Assembly: GCA_017394515.1 (NCBI GenBank)
Contig: JAFPXY010000048.1
Location: forward strand, 1 to 53,415
DNA: 53,415 nt
DNA from: Bacillota bacterium
Lineage (GTDB): Bacteria; Bacillota; Clostridia; Peptostreptococcales; Anaerovoracaceae
Direction: 5' to 3'
Both the position numbers and the translations under genes were made by a program. The notes beneath the pieces are model-generated. The model was not told where the DNA came from. It ran no database searches and saw only the letters and a list, made by a program, of their open reading frames with translations. Within the stretch, counting starts at the first letter, position 1; the number at the start of each line of letters is the position of its first letter. Shown here piece after piece: positions 31,163-40,128 of this stretch.

Positions 31163-32497
31163 TTACTCGTTGATGATCTCTTCTTCCTTAGCATAGTCAA
31201 GGTTGTACTTTCTTACGTCGATGATGGAGATAAGTACGATGTTGATTGCAAGGAGAACGATGAATACCAGGTAAGCTCCTCTGAGTCCGCCGGTGAGCTG
31301 CAGGGCCAAGGAGTTGACCTTGTAGTTCAGCATGAGGACAATTTCCATTATCGGGAAGTAGATGGAGTATACCAGATCGAAGTTGTGGCGTCCAAATACG
31401 GATGCAGGAAGTGATGTCATGAAGTTTGCTGCAGCTCCGATAGCGATACCTACCATGGCAACGCAGATGTAACCACCGATCATGTTGTTGAAGGTGTAGT
31501 TAACGAGGAGAGCTACGATGTACCAGCAAAGGAATGCGCGGATAGCGAACTTTACGCCGAACTTCTGGTCGATCCAGCCGAATCCATAGGATCCGCATAC
31601 ACCGATGAGTGCGCAGAAGGTCATGAGGCCGATAGCCTTGGCTTGTGTGAATCCGAGCTCCATGTTTCTGGGAACCATCTGGGACATAACGCCGGTGGTA
31701 ACCAGCTGGTTGATACCGATGATGATGGAAACGATCCACATTTCCTTTGTCTTAAGGAGGGAAGCAACGGTCCATCTGGACTTGGTTCCTTCGCTCATGT
31801 CAGCATATTCTCTTTCATATACTTCCTTGGTTACGTTATCAGGATACATTCCCCTTTCCTGAGGATAGTTTCTGACAAGGATGTAGCCAACGATAGCAAT
31901 TACGATTCCGAGGATACCGGTTACGGTCATGCCCTTTGCCATTCCATAGGTGCCGATGAGAGCAGCGATGAGAGGAACGTAGAGAGCGGAACCGAGGTTG
32001 TGGCCCATGGTGGTGTAGCCGTTGGCAAGTCCCTTCTTCTTAGGGAACCACTGGGTTACAAGGTTTCCACCGCCGAGGTAAGCAGCACCATTGATGAAGA
32101 TGGTTACCAGGGTGAGGCCGATGAAGTATGATGTAGTTGTTGTAGCGTGTCCGTAGTAGATGTAGGATGCACCAGCCAGTGCAAGGAATACTGCGGAGAA
32201 GAGTCTGCCGCCCATCATGACGCAAAGTCTTCCGAGGATGAAGTAAGCAACTACACCGATAAGTCCTGCATAGAATGCAAGGTTGAGCAGTTCAGCGTGA
32301 AGTGCAGTCTGGTCTGCAAAGCCGAGTTCCTGCCAGTGTGCGCCTGCGAAGGCGTCGATTACGATGTTCTGTCCGTCGATGGAGAAACCGATCAGGAACC
32401 AGAACATGAACATGCAGTAAAAGATTATGAGCCAGCCCTTACCAAAGTTTGACTTGGTATTCTCTGACTGAAGTTTTACGTTATTTTTGTCAGACAT
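31163..32497 (-). CDS. MFS transporter, oxalate/formate antiporter-like
   Basis: 444 residues from ATG 32497 (GAAAGG upstream); the frame extends 26 codons further without a binding site. About 12 membrane helices are seen with two halves, the first around WLIIFYCMFMFWFLIGFSID and the second around WTVASLLKTKEMWIVSIIIG. The loop QWFPKKKGLANGYTTMGHNLG is a typical MFS motif of the OFA (oxalate/formate antiporter) subfamily for monocarboxylates. It is last in an operon with the DUF362 gene and a small gene, and so is under the sigma-54 promoter at 34192. It likely imports the acid handled by that operon. Confidence 0.88.
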   Translation of the reverse strand: MSDKNNVKLQSENTKSNFGKGWLIIFYCMFMFWFLIGFSIDGQNIVIDAFAGAHWQELGFADQTALHAELLNLAFYAGLIGVVAYFILGRLCVMMGGRLFSAVFLALAGASYIYYGHATTTTSYFIGLTLVTIFINGAAYLGGGNLVTQWFPKKKGLANGYTTMGHNLGSALYVPLIAALIGTYGMAKGMTVTGILGIVIAIVGYILVRNYPQERGMYPDNVTKEVYEREYADMSEGTKSRWTVASLLKTKEMWIVSIIIGINQLVTTGVMSQMVPRNMELGFTQAKAIGLMTFCALIGVCGSYGFGWIDQKFGVKFAIRAFLCWYIVALLVNYTFNNMIGGYICVAMVGIAIGAAANFMTSLPASVFGRHNFDLVYSIYFPIMEIVLMLNYKVNSLALQLTGGLRGAYLVFIVLLAINIVLISIIDVRKYNLDYAKEEEIINE

Positions 32498-32552
32498 TTC
32501 TAAAAACCTTTCTATTTTGCGGCGGCTCCTGATGAGGGAGCGCCGCTTTGAA

Positions 32553-32822
32553 TTACCTTTTTCCGAATCTTTCATCCGATGCGGTCATGACCATATCATC
32601 CCAACTATCGAAGTCAGTACTCTCCCTGACGAAACCGTCCAGCAAAGTCTTGGAAAACACAAGCCTCGGGGAGTCCCATGTGCACATTACGGCGCTGGAG
32701 TAGCGGAACGCTTCGAAGTTATCCAGCTTAGTATGTTTTTGCATGAACTCGTCCGTAAAAATATCGTTTAATATTTTTTTGAACTGTTCGTCGTTGTTGT
32801 AGGATACGTAGTCATTAAGCAT
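32553..32822 (-). CDS. small conserved-looking protein between DUF362 and MFS genes
   Basis: The protein has 89 residues. Its ATG lies two bases after the stop of the DUF362 gene, which points to translational coupling. It is rich in aromatic residues and Asp (DFDSWDDMVMTASDERFGKR at the end) and has one Cys. No membrane segment. I do not recognise the family. Given the position it may be a partner of the DUF362 protein. Confidence 0.65.
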   Translation of the reverse strand: MLNDYVSYNNDEQFKKILNDIFTDEFMQKHTKLDNFEAFRYSSAVMCTWDSPRLVFSKTLLDGFVRESTDFDSWDDMVMTASDERFGKR

Positions 32823-32824
32823 AA

Positions 32825-34114
32825 TTATTTACTCTCCGGATGATCTTTGTAATATTCTTCTGCTGCCTTGAATACATACTCTCTCCAGACAGGTTCGTCT
32901 CTCTTCATGCAAGGACGGATGATCTCGTCTTCCTGATCTCCCATACCGTTGATGGTTTCTTTTCTCTGAACGGTCAGGTAAAGAGCGGGTTCGTTGGGAG
33001 GGCATCCAAGGATCCAGAATGCATTGGGGTGATCCTTGAGGTATTTCTTGGTGCAGTTTCCGTGAAGTACGATTCTCTCGTCGGGAATGTCAGCAGGGAT
33101 GGTGTTCTTAGGTCCTGCAACGATGGTCATTCCGGCGTTCTTGTCGTATTCGCCTACAGCCTTAAGCTCTTCCATGTTGATAGCAAGCAGTGCCTGGCAG
33201 CTGGAGCAAGCGCCTTCGCATCTTACGTCGTATTCAGGCCATCTCTTGCTCATGTCGCCGATGTAAGGGATCCACATGGGCTTGAAGCATTCTTCGATGG
33301 TGTTGCCGACTACTTCGATCTGGTCCATGTTGTAGGAACCAAGTCCTGCTTCTTCAGCAACGGTGAAGTAGCTTACGCCGGAAGTATCGATACCGGTTAC
33401 TTCGCAGGCAACTCTGTCGATAGCTACAGGGTCCTTGGAACCAAGGATCATGTTGGATTCGATAGGAACAGGCATATGAGGGCTGTATCCGGATGCTGCT
33501 CTGAATGCATCCATGATGTTAAGGTCAGCTCTGCATACGGACCAAACGTCCATCATGGACATGGTCAGGTTCTGCTGATGCATCTGCATATGAACTTTGT
33601 CCTGTACAACGCCCTTGATGTTCTTAAGTGCGCCGGAGAATACCATAGAAGCGTGTGCCTTGAGGATAGGCAGGTTGATCAGATGATCAGCTTCCATAAG
33701 TCTTCTGGGAAGTTTGATATGGTCGAGGTTGGATCTGTAGTCACGTACTGCAACGTTTACGAGGTCCTTATCTCTCTTGATATCGTAGCATTCAACGCCT
33801 TCTTCATCAGCCATTTTCTTGATGCCGCTTACTTCGAAGCACTCTACGGTATCGCATCCGATAGCTGCTGCTTCTGCGATTACGATCTCCTTAGGCTGAG
33901 CCTTCTTAACTTCTCTGATGACCGCACGGATAACTTCCGGATTGGTGCAGACTGAAGTCTCAGGGGGTTCTGCGTGGCCTGCGTTGGGCTTGAGCATAAC
34001 TACGGAACCCTTATGGATCAGGTTCTCTACGCCGCCGAGCAAATCAAACACCTTGGTAACATTCGCCTGAATGTCTTCACCCTTTACAAGAGCTACTTTT
34101 GATTTGTTACTCAT
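32825..34114 (-). CDS. DUF362 family protein
   Basis: 429 residues from ATG 34114 with AAAGGAGAG upstream; the open frame continues upstream through the promoter and is not coding there. Signature segments of DUF362 are GSVVMLKPNAGHAEPPETSV near residue 40, INLPILKAHASMVFSGALKN near 150 and LGSKDPVAIDRVACEVTGID near 225. Several Cys in VRCEGACSSCQALLAI could hold an Fe-S cluster. Members are poorly understood; some occur beside LarA-type racemase or corrinoid genes, and larB follows here in the next transcription unit. First gene of a sigma-54 operon. Confidence 0.87.
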   Translation of the reverse strand: MSNKSKVALVKGEDIQANVTKVFDLLGGVENLIHKGSVVMLKPNAGHAEPPETSVCTNPEVIRAVIREVKKAQPKEIVIAEAAAIGCDTVECFEVSGIKKMADEEGVECYDIKRDKDLVNVAVRDYRSNLDHIKLPRRLMEADHLINLPILKAHASMVFSGALKNIKGVVQDKVHMQMHQQNLTMSMMDVWSVCRADLNIMDAFRAASGYSPHMPVPIESNMILGSKDPVAIDRVACEVTGIDTSGVSYFTVAEEAGLGSYNMDQIEVVGNTIEECFKPMWIPYIGDMSKRWPEYDVRCEGACSSCQALLAINMEELKAVGEYDKNAGMTIVAGPKNTIPADIPDERIVLHGNCTKKYLKDHPNAFWILGCPPNEPALYLTVQRKETINGMGDQEDEIIRPCMKRDEPVWREYVFKAAEEYYKDHPESK

Positions 34115-34191
34115 GTTATCTCTCCTTTCATGAGCTAATAATTTTTTAAATTTATAACCTTTGGTTAAGTATTTGGTTTTGCATAATTTAT

Positions 34192-34210
34192 GTGCAATTC
34201 TTATGCCAAG
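34192..34210 (-). promoter_or_regulatory. sigma-54 promoter of the DUF362 operon
   Basis: On the minus strand TTGGCATAAGAATTGCACA has GG-N10-GC. The leader to ATG 34114 is about 68 bases. Confidence 0.87.
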
Positions 34211-34280
34211 GCAAAAAACGGGGTTTAGGGCGGTTTTTGGGGCCTTTTTTGGCAGTTTTTGGCGGTTTTGGGCCCCGTTT

Positions 34281-34318
34281 ATTGCATTTCCGCAATTGGG
34301 CCGTTGCAGTTCTGCAAC
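34281..34318. promoter_or_regulatory. tandem GTTGCA-N4-TGCAAC-type enhancer sites
   Basis: ATTGCATTTCCGCAAT (34281-34296) and GTTGCAGTTCTGCAAC (34303-34318) are inverted repeats 22 bases apart, about two helix turns, centred roughly 80-105 bases upstream of the -24 element. The second arm type is repeated at 35288 before the divergent dehydrogenase. The region between them and the promoter (34216-34280) is an unusually G/T-rich strand bounded by an AAACGGGG / CCCCGTTT repeat. Confidence 0.75.
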
Positions 34319-34430
34319 GATTTCCCAAATTTCGCAAAAAACTCTCGCCCTATAATTAAAAACCACCGAGCTTTCCTTCAGGTTAAAACTCAGTGGCCTT
34401 ATTATCATATAATATATGTAGGGTTGTGTC

Positions 34431-35183
34431 CTAGCCCTTCATGTGGTTGATCATGCTGGCCAGATACCCTGCTCCGAAGCCATTATCGATATTCACGACG
34501 CTCACTCCGCTGGCGCAGGAATTGAGCATGGCAAGGAGTGCTGTCATGCCCCCGAAGGCCGTGCCGTAGCCTACGCTGGTGGGCACCGCGATTACCGGGC
34601 AGTCTGCCAGACCGCCTACAACGCTGGCCAGAGCGCCTTCCATGCCTGCGATGGCGATGATCACGCGGGCGTTCAAAATATCATCCGTATGCTTCAGCAG
34701 ACGATGAATGCCTGCTACGCCTGCATCATAGACACGATGAACTTCGTTTCCCAGAGCTTCGGCTGTGACCGCCGCTTCTTCAGCTACGGGTATATCCGAA
34801 GTGCCTGCGGTTATGACCAGCACATAGCCCGGCGCGTCCTTTTCAATCATCTGGCCGACGACCGCGATTCTGGCTTCTTCAAAATATTCAAAAGGAATGT
34901 CCTTGGTGAAATGATCCGCCGCCTTCTGGCTCATCCTGGTGACCAGGATCATCTTCTGGCCCGCTTCCCACATGGCGTGGGCGATGCGGTCGATCTGTTC
35001 CGGGGTCTTGCCGGCGCCGTAGATGACTTCGCCGATGCCCTGTCTAAGGCCTCTATGCATGTCGAGCTGCGCTATATCTATGTCCTGGATGGGTCCCAGG
35101 CGAAGCTCCATAACGGCCTCGTCCACAGACTTTTCACCTGATTGAACCTTGTTAAGCAGTTCCTTCAACTCTTCTTTATTCAT
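34431..35183 (-). CDS. larB: LarB, nickel-pincer cofactor biosynthesis (pyridinium dicarboxylate synthase)
   Basis: 250 residues from ATG 35183, which follows GAAAGGAAG. The C-terminal domain is of the AIR-carboxylase (PurE-like) type: VLVITAGTSDIPVAEEAAVT, VHRVYDAGVAGIHRLL, IIAIAGMEGALASVVGGLAD and VPTSVGYGTAFGGMTALLAM are strongly conserved in LarB. LarB carboxylates and hydrolyses nicotinate adenine dinucleotide in the first step to the nickel-pincer cofactor of LarA-type racemases. No larA, larC or larE is in the window. It has its own sigma-70 promoter and is not part of the sigma-54 operon it precedes. A hairpin near 34360-34405 follows it. Confidence 0.95.
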   Translation of the reverse strand: MNKEELKELLNKVQSGEKSVDEAVMELRLGPIQDIDIAQLDMHRGLRQGIGEVIYGAGKTPEQIDRIAHAMWEAGQKMILVTRMSQKAADHFTKDIPFEYFEEARIAVVGQMIEKDAPGYVLVITAGTSDIPVAEEAAVTAEALGNEVHRVYDAGVAGIHRLLKHTDDILNARVIIAIAGMEGALASVVGGLADCPVIAVPTSVGYGTAFGGMTALLAMLNSCASGVSVVNIDNGFGAGYLASMINHMKG

Positions 35184-35223
35184 TAAAATTCTTCCTTTCA
35201 GATCCAATTCCCCCTGTTCGCTA

Positions 35224-35253
35224 ATTATATGACATGATTGTAACAGATGTCAA
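35224..35253 (-). promoter_or_regulatory. sigma-70 promoter of larB
   Basis: On the minus strand TTGACA and TATAAT are separated by 18 bases, about 40 bases before the start codon. Confidence 0.85.
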
Positions 35254-35287
35254 TATTCTAATTTGCTGTTGCAGTGATGTGGGCTTT

Positions 35288-35303
35288 GTTGCATTTCTGC
35301 AAC
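35288..35303. promoter_or_regulatory. GTTGCATTTCTGCAAC inverted repeat, probable enhancer site
   Basis: Perfect 6-bp arms with a 4-base centre, about 85 bases upstream of the -24 element of the dehydrogenase promoter. A half site GTTGCAGTGATG lies 20 bases further upstream (35268). The GCAAAAAA word abuts it (35304-35311). Confidence 0.75.
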
Positions 35304-35386
35304 GCAAAAAATGCAAGTTTCTAAGCAAAATAGCCTGGGGGAGGCGTTTTTTGCGCATATTTGGCCGTATTGGCCCGAATTTTCGT

Positions 35387-35405
35387 ATGGCATAGTTCTT
35401 GCTTT
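35387..35405 (+). promoter_or_regulatory. sigma-54 promoter of the hydroxyacyl-CoA dehydrogenase-like gene
   Basis: TATGGCATAGTTCTTGCTTT has GG at 35389-35390 and GC at 35401-35402 with 10 bases between. The leader to the ATG at 35454 is about 40 bases. Confidence 0.87.
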
Positions 35406-35453
35406 ATATTTTAGCATCAATTTGAATCATACAGACCCAAGGAGGTATATATA

Positions 35454-36368
35454 ATGAAAATCGCATTTGTAGGAACCGGAATGATCGGTTCAGGTCTTGC
35501 AGTTAACGCCGCTCTCAAAGGTCAGGACGTCGTCCTTTACGACGTAGTTGACACCGAGGTCGTCAAGGGCACCGTGAACAAAGTTTTCGACATTCTCGTT
35601 GAAGCCGGAGCTTTCGATCGCGCCCGCGCTGATGAGGCTTTCGCAAACATGAGCTTCACCCAGGATCTGGCCGAGGCTGTCAAGGGAGCTGACTTCGTAC
35701 AGGAGTGCGTTCCTGAGAAGATCGAGCTTAAGCACAGCACCTACAGAAATATCCAGGAGATCTGCGGTGAGGACGTGATCATCGCCAGCTCCACCAGCGG
35801 CATGTTCCCTTCCAAGCTTTCCGAAGGTGCTCTCTATCCCGAAAAGATCATCGTCGGACATCCCTACAACCCCTCCTACCTGCTGCCTCTCATCGAGATC
35901 TGCGGACCTCACGCATCTTCTGAGACACTGGACAAGGCCTGTGAAGTATATAAGGCAATGGGCAAAGAGCCCGTCATCTGCAAGAAGGAAGTTACCGGTT
36001 TCATCGTAAACAGCCTTTCCTGGGGCGTTATGGATGACGGTATCCAGAAGGTTCTCGACGGCATCTGCGACGTAGAAGACGTGGACAAGGCTATCATGTA
36101 CGGCCCCGGCCTCCGCATGGCTATCACCGGTCAGCTCCTGACCATGTCCATGGGTGTCAAGGGCGGCTTCCGCGTCATGGCTGAAAAGTACGGCGCAACC
36201 GCAGCTCGTCGTCCCGAGCAGATCCCTCACTACCCTGAGATCGAAGACGGCGTCGAAGCCGAGATCGCAAACAGAAGCGAAGTCCAGGGCCAGAACTTAG
36301 ATGACATCACCAAGTTCAGAGACAAGGCCTTCGTAGAGATCCTGAAACTCCAGGGCAAAGGATTCTAA
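35454..36368 (+). CDS. 3-hydroxyacyl-CoA dehydrogenase family protein (carnitine-dehydrogenase-like)
   Basis: The protein has 304 residues with AAGGAGG before ATG. The NAD site IAFVGTGMIGSGLAVNAA is at the N-terminus. The catalytic His-containing segment reads VGHPYNPSYLLPLIEICG; the wording HPxNPxYLLPLxE is shared with L-carnitine dehydrogenases and L-gulonate dehydrogenases rather than with standard hydroxybutyryl-CoA dehydrogenases. Length (about 300) suits a one-domain enzyme of this branch. It oxidises or reduces a 3-hydroxy (or 3-oxo) acid or its CoA ester with NAD. A sigma-54 promoter with GTTGCA sites puts it in the same regulon as the DUF362-MFS operon. Confidence 0.88.
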   Translation: MKIAFVGTGMIGSGLAVNAALKGQDVVLYDVVDTEVVKGTVNKVFDILVEAGAFDRARADEAFANMSFTQDLAEAVKGADFVQECVPEKIELKHSTYRNIQEICGEDVIIASSTSGMFPSKLSEGALYPEKIIVGHPYNPSYLLPLIEICGPHASSETLDKACEVYKAMGKEPVICKKEVTGFIVNSLSWGVMDDGIQKVLDGICDVEDVDKAIMYGPGLRMAITGQLLTMSMGVKGGFRVMAEKYGATAARRPEQIPHYPEIEDGVEAEIANRSEVQGQNLDDITKFRDKAFVEILKLQGKGF

Positions 36369-36409
36369 TTCAACAAAAAAATAATAACAAAATAAAACAC
36401 TATTCCCAA

Positions 36410-36449
36410 AACAAAATCACACCGCCTTTTGACGGTGTGATTTTGTTTT
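36410..36449. terminator. bidirectional terminator
   Basis: AACAAAATCACACCG and CGGTGTGATTTTGTT form a 15-bp stem, running directly into TTTTTTGC (36446-36453), whose last base is the first of the flavoprotein stop codon on the other strand. Confidence 0.9.
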
Positions 36450-36452
36450 TTG

Positions 36453-39275
36453 CTATTTATTCTTCTTGGTGATCTTGTTAATGACGATCTTGCCGGCACG
36501 CTTAGCGGCGTAGGCTGCCACCTTAGGCAGCTTGTCCTCCGCCTTGCACATCTTGCTGGCTTCAGGATGCTCTCTGTGAAGATGGATGGCGTCGAATTCG
36601 CACTTGGTGGTGCAAAGTCCGCAGCCGATGCAGCGATTCTCGTCCACGGTGGTCGCTCCGCAGCTTAAACATCTCTTTGCCTCAGTCATGACCTGCTCCT
36701 CGGTCAGGCACATTCTAAGATCGTCGAAGGTCTCGATGGCGATGCCGGCCTTCTTTCCGGGGATCTGTCTCTTGGCATTATCGAAGGATTCCATCTTTGT
36801 GGGATCTGCGATATCTTCCTTATCGAGCTCGATGAACTCCCTGCGGTCTCTCGCCAGATCAAGTCTGTTGCCGGGGTGCACGAATCTGTTGATAGAAACC
36901 GCTCCCTCGCGGCCGCCTGCGATGGCGTCAATGGCGAATCTGGCTCCGGTGAAAATATCTCCGCCGACAAAGATGTCGGGTTCTCCGGTCTGTCTGGTGA
37001 GAGGATCAGCCACAATGGTGCCGTTGGGTCTTACTTCCACCTTGGTATCCTTGAGAAGGTCGCCGAAGATGGCAGCCTGTCCAATGGAAAGAAGCACGTG
37101 GTCGCACTCCACCGTCTTCAGTTCATCTTCATCATACTTAGGATTGAATCTACCGTCTTTATCGAAGACTTCGGTGCACTGTTTGAGCACGATCCCGGTA
37201 AGTTTGCCGTTCTCGCTGAGCACTTCCTTAGGTCCCCAGCAGTTCTTTACGATGATACCCTCTTCAACAGCTTCATCGATCTCTTCTCTTGATGCAGGCA
37301 TCTCGTTGGGTCCTTCCAGGCAGTACATCTCGACGGTCTCTGCGCCGGATCTTAAGGCGGTCCTAGCCACGTCGATGGCAACATTTCCGCCGCCGATGAC
37401 TACCACCTTGCCGCTCAGCAGTTTGGTCCTCTCGATATTAGCCCTTCTCAGGAAGTCGATGCCGGTCTCAGCCAGTTCCTCTCCGGGAATGCCTGCGGCC
37501 CTTCCGCCCTGCATTCCGATGGCAAGGAAGAAGGCCTTGTAGCCCTGAACTCTCAGATCATCGAGAGTAATATCTTTTCCTACTTCAACGCCGGTCTTTA
37601 TTTCAACGCCCATCTCTCTGATGGTGTCGATCTCCGCATCGATTATATCCTTTTCAAGTCTGTGGCTGGGCACGCCAAGGGTGAGCATTCCGCCGGGCCT
37701 TGTTTCCTTTTCAAAGACGGTCACGGGATAGCCATCACGTCTTAAGAAGTAGGCAGCAGAAAGTCCTGCAGGGCCGGCGCCTATGATGGCCACCTTAAAC
37801 TCGTCACCCCAGAAGCCACCGTCATGTTTCTCGCAAAGAGGCACATAGCGGTTCTCGGCCTTCAGTTCCTGAGCTGCTATGAATTTCTTTATTTCATCTA
37901 TGGCCAAAGGCTGGTCTACAGTGCCTCTGGTGCAGGCGTCTTCACAGCGACGATTGCAGATGGCTCCGCAAACCATAGGGAAAGGATTGTCCTGCTTGAT
38001 CAGCTTAAGGGCGTCCATATAGCGTCCTTCTGAAGCCATTTTGATATAGCCCTGAACGGAAAGATGCACCGGGCAAGCGGTCTTGCAAGGCGCAGTACCG
38101 GTGTCATAGCAGTTGATCCTTGCGTCGTCCCTATAGTTATAGTTCCACTTTTCAGCGGGCCAGCTCTTGGCATTGGGAAGTTCGGTCTTAGGATAGGTGA
38201 ACTCCGATCCGTCCTTATGGCAAAGCTTCTGCCCGAGCTTAGCTGCTCCTACAGGACACACTTCCACGCACTTACCGCAGGCCACGCATTTATCCTTCTC
38301 CACTCTGGCGCGATATGCTGATGCGGACATATTTGGCGTGTTAAAGAGCTGTGACGTTCTTAATGCGTTGCAGACTCCGGGGGCGCAGTTGCAGATGGCA
38401 ACTATCTTATCCTCGCCGTCGATGTTGGTGATTTGGTGGACGTAGCCATGTCTCTCGGCTCTCTCCAGGATCTCATAAACCTCTTCTTTGGTGATGTAAC
38501 GGCCTATGCCGCGGTCGTCCATGTATTCAGCCATGTCTCCCATGCCGATGCAGTAGTTTCCGCGAATCTCACCGGATCCCTCGCCTCTCATGGCCTGCTG
38601 TTTACGGCAGGAGCATTCTGAGATTCCGTACTTGTCGTACATGTCGATCCAGCGGGAAAGGTGCTCCACGGGAGCCGTCTTATTCTCCAACTCGATGGCC
38701 TTCTCCACTGGGATAACGTGCATTCCAACTCCTGCTCCTCCCGGAGGCACCATCTGCGTGATGCCTGCCAGCGGCAGCTGGGTCATCAGATTGAAGAAGG
38801 TGGCAAGCTGGGGGAACTCGTCGGTGAGCTTGTCCTGCATCATCATGAATTCAGCGGAGCCGGGAACGAAGATGGGCAGCTCGTACTGCTTATGTTTGTC
38901 CGGATCTTTGGATCTGTTCTGTTCGATAATTCCGATCCAGCGAAGGCGCTCCACCATGGCCTGAGTTTCATCGAGAGTCATGCCGTTCATCTCCGCAAGC
39001 TCAGGCACTGAGTATGGGACGCGGGTTTTTTTGAAGTTCAAAAGGAACTTTACCTGCTCCTTATTAAGGATCATGTCCAGCATCCAGTATTCCGGATCGC
39101 GATTGTTGATCTTTCCTGTATATTTCTTTAAATATCTATCTGTGATAAGGGTGGCCAGTTTCAGGACGAGTTTTTCCTTCTCAGGGTCCTCAGCCACATA
39201 ATTCGGGTCCTGCCAGTAATCATTTTCGTTGATCATTGGATCGCCGATCTTCCATTCAGCAAGGCTCTTTCCCAT
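36453..39275 (-). CDS. multi-domain Fe-S flavoprotein oxidoreductase (GltD/NfnB-like)
   Basis: The protein has 940 residues with ATG after GGAGG. Residues 1-120 include a winged-helix-like part (EQVKFLLNFKKTRVPYSVPE). Residues 215-305 hold a Cys-rich domain (CSC 221-223, C242, CNC 295-297, C302). A ferredoxin motif CVACGKCVEVCP lies at 330-341. Then comes the glutamate-synthase small-subunit plan: CKTACPVH near 395 and CGAICNRRCEDAC near 440, an FAD site (VAIIGAGPAGLSAA) near 490 and an NAD(P) site (VVVIGGGNVAIDVA) near 625. A second ferredoxin motif, CIGCGLCTTKCEFDAI, closes the chain. It probably moves electrons between NAD(P)H and ferredoxin-type partners. The partner is unknown. Confidence 0.9.
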   Translation of the reverse strand: MGKSLAEWKIGDPMINENDYWQDPNYVAEDPEKEKLVLKLATLITDRYLKKYTGKINNRDPEYWMLDMILNKEQVKFLLNFKKTRVPYSVPELAEMNGMTLDETQAMVERLRWIGIIEQNRSKDPDKHKQYELPIFVPGSAEFMMMQDKLTDEFPQLATFFNLMTQLPLAGITQMVPPGGAGVGMHVIPVEKAIELENKTAPVEHLSRWIDMYDKYGISECSCRKQQAMRGEGSGEIRGNYCIGMGDMAEYMDDRGIGRYITKEEVYEILERAERHGYVHQITNIDGEDKIVAICNCAPGVCNALRTSQLFNTPNMSASAYRARVEKDKCVACGKCVEVCPVGAAKLGQKLCHKDGSEFTYPKTELPNAKSWPAEKWNYNYRDDARINCYDTGTAPCKTACPVHLSVQGYIKMASEGRYMDALKLIKQDNPFPMVCGAICNRRCEDACTRGTVDQPLAIDEIKKFIAAQELKAENRYVPLCEKHDGGFWGDEFKVAIIGAGPAGLSAAYFLRRDGYPVTVFEKETRPGGMLTLGVPSHRLEKDIIDAEIDTIREMGVEIKTGVEVGKDITLDDLRVQGYKAFFLAIGMQGGRAAGIPGEELAETGIDFLRRANIERTKLLSGKVVVIGGGNVAIDVARTALRSGAETVEMYCLEGPNEMPASREEIDEAVEEGIIVKNCWGPKEVLSENGKLTGIVLKQCTEVFDKDGRFNPKYDEDELKTVECDHVLLSIGQAAIFGDLLKDTKVEVRPNGTIVADPLTRQTGEPDIFVGGDIFTGARFAIDAIAGGREGAVSINRFVHPGNRLDLARDRREFIELDKEDIADPTKMESFDNAKRQIPGKKAGIAIETFDDLRMCLTEEQVMTEAKRCLSCGATTVDENRCIGCGLCTTKCEFDAIHLHREHPEASKMCKAEDKLPKVAAYAAKRAGKIVINKITKKNK

Positions 39276-39323
39276 GTGTATTTCCTCCGTAATTACAAAG
39301 ATAATTGCTAATAATTAATTATA

Positions 39324-40028
39324 TCATAAGCTAGGGATATCTTCTATGTCCAGATCCTCAAAGCTGTAGATCTGGTTGTAGAGGGCTTTGTCCTTCTTGT
39401 AGTAGAAAGCCCATTCCTTGTCGCCGTAGCAGAAGTGCCACCACTCGCCGTCGTAAGGTGCGAAGCCTTCCGCCATCATGGCTTCTCTTAATACCTTGCG
39501 GTTGGTTCTGGCCTCCTCTGAGATATCGTCTCTGTCATAGTAGATCAGGTCCGTTGTCAGGTCGTCGAGGTCTGTGCCGAAGTCGATGGAGTCGCCCTTG
39601 GATTCGTCATAGATGGCTACATCCACCGCTCCGCCCGTGGGATGGCCTGCAACTGTAGGGATCGCGATCTTCTCATGGATTCTTTCATAAAGCTCCAGTT
39701 CATCATCAAACTGGTCCTTGAATTCCTCCAGGATCTGCTCAAAGATAGCCTGCTGCACCTTCATCTCTCTGAAGGCGTAGCCAACCCAAAGCTTGTAGTT
39801 TGGATCAACTGCTTTAAGACGTTTAGCCACGTTGATTAGCTTTTCGTATACGGTCTTTCTCACTGCCAAGGACGGACATCCGCCTGTCATCATCATACCT
39901 TCTGCGTATTTACCGAAGACGTATTCGCCCTCAGCAGGTATAAACACGAATTTCTCTTTGTCGGTCTCAGGATCTACTCCATTTACGGTGAGCAGGTCTG
40001 CATATTTTACGAAATTATTGGTTGCCAT
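39324..40028 (-). CDS. D-Ala-D-Ala dipeptidase (VanX/DdpX family)
   Basis: 234 residues from ATG 40028, preceded by AAGGAGG; the frame begins 17 codons earlier without a site. Zinc ligands of the M15D family are visible in AGHPTGGAVDVAIY (H and D) and GEWWHF (E and H), and the substrate Arg in LWVGYAFREMKVQQAIF. VanX enzymes hydrolyse D-Ala-D-Ala. Without vanH or vanA nearby it is more likely a peptidoglycan-recycling or nutrition enzyme than a resistance gene. Confidence 0.9.
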   Translation of the reverse strand: MATNNFVKYADLLTVNGVDPETDKEKFVFIPAEGEYVFGKYAEGMMMTGGCPSLAVRKTVYEKLINVAKRLKAVDPNYKLWVGYAFREMKVQQAIFEQILEEFKDQFDDELELYERIHEKIAIPTVAGHPTGGAVDVAIYDESKGDSIDFGTDLDDLTTDLIYYDRDDISEEARTNRKVLREAMMAEGFAPYDGEWWHFCYGDKEWAFYYKKDKALYNQIYSFEDLDIEDIPSL

Positions 40029-40128
40029 AAATGTCCTCCTTCTTATACCAAGCGCAGTTCCACAAGCGCTGATTTGCATAGCTACTTATGATCATTATAA
40101 CACATTTTGGCTTTCATCAAAAAGCCTT

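Noticed and set aside
32840-33955. 371-residue ORF opposite the DUF362 gene
   Set aside because: Shadow frame of a conserved gene; no start signal.
34115-34408. N-terminal extension of the DUF362 ORF by 98 residues
   Set aside because: It crosses the sigma-54 promoter and enhancer sites; a strong ribosome binding site supports the start at 34114.
39324-40028. Vancomycin resistance gene
   Set aside because: The VanX-type dipeptidase stands alone, without vanH, a D-Ala-D-Lac ligase or a vanRS pair.
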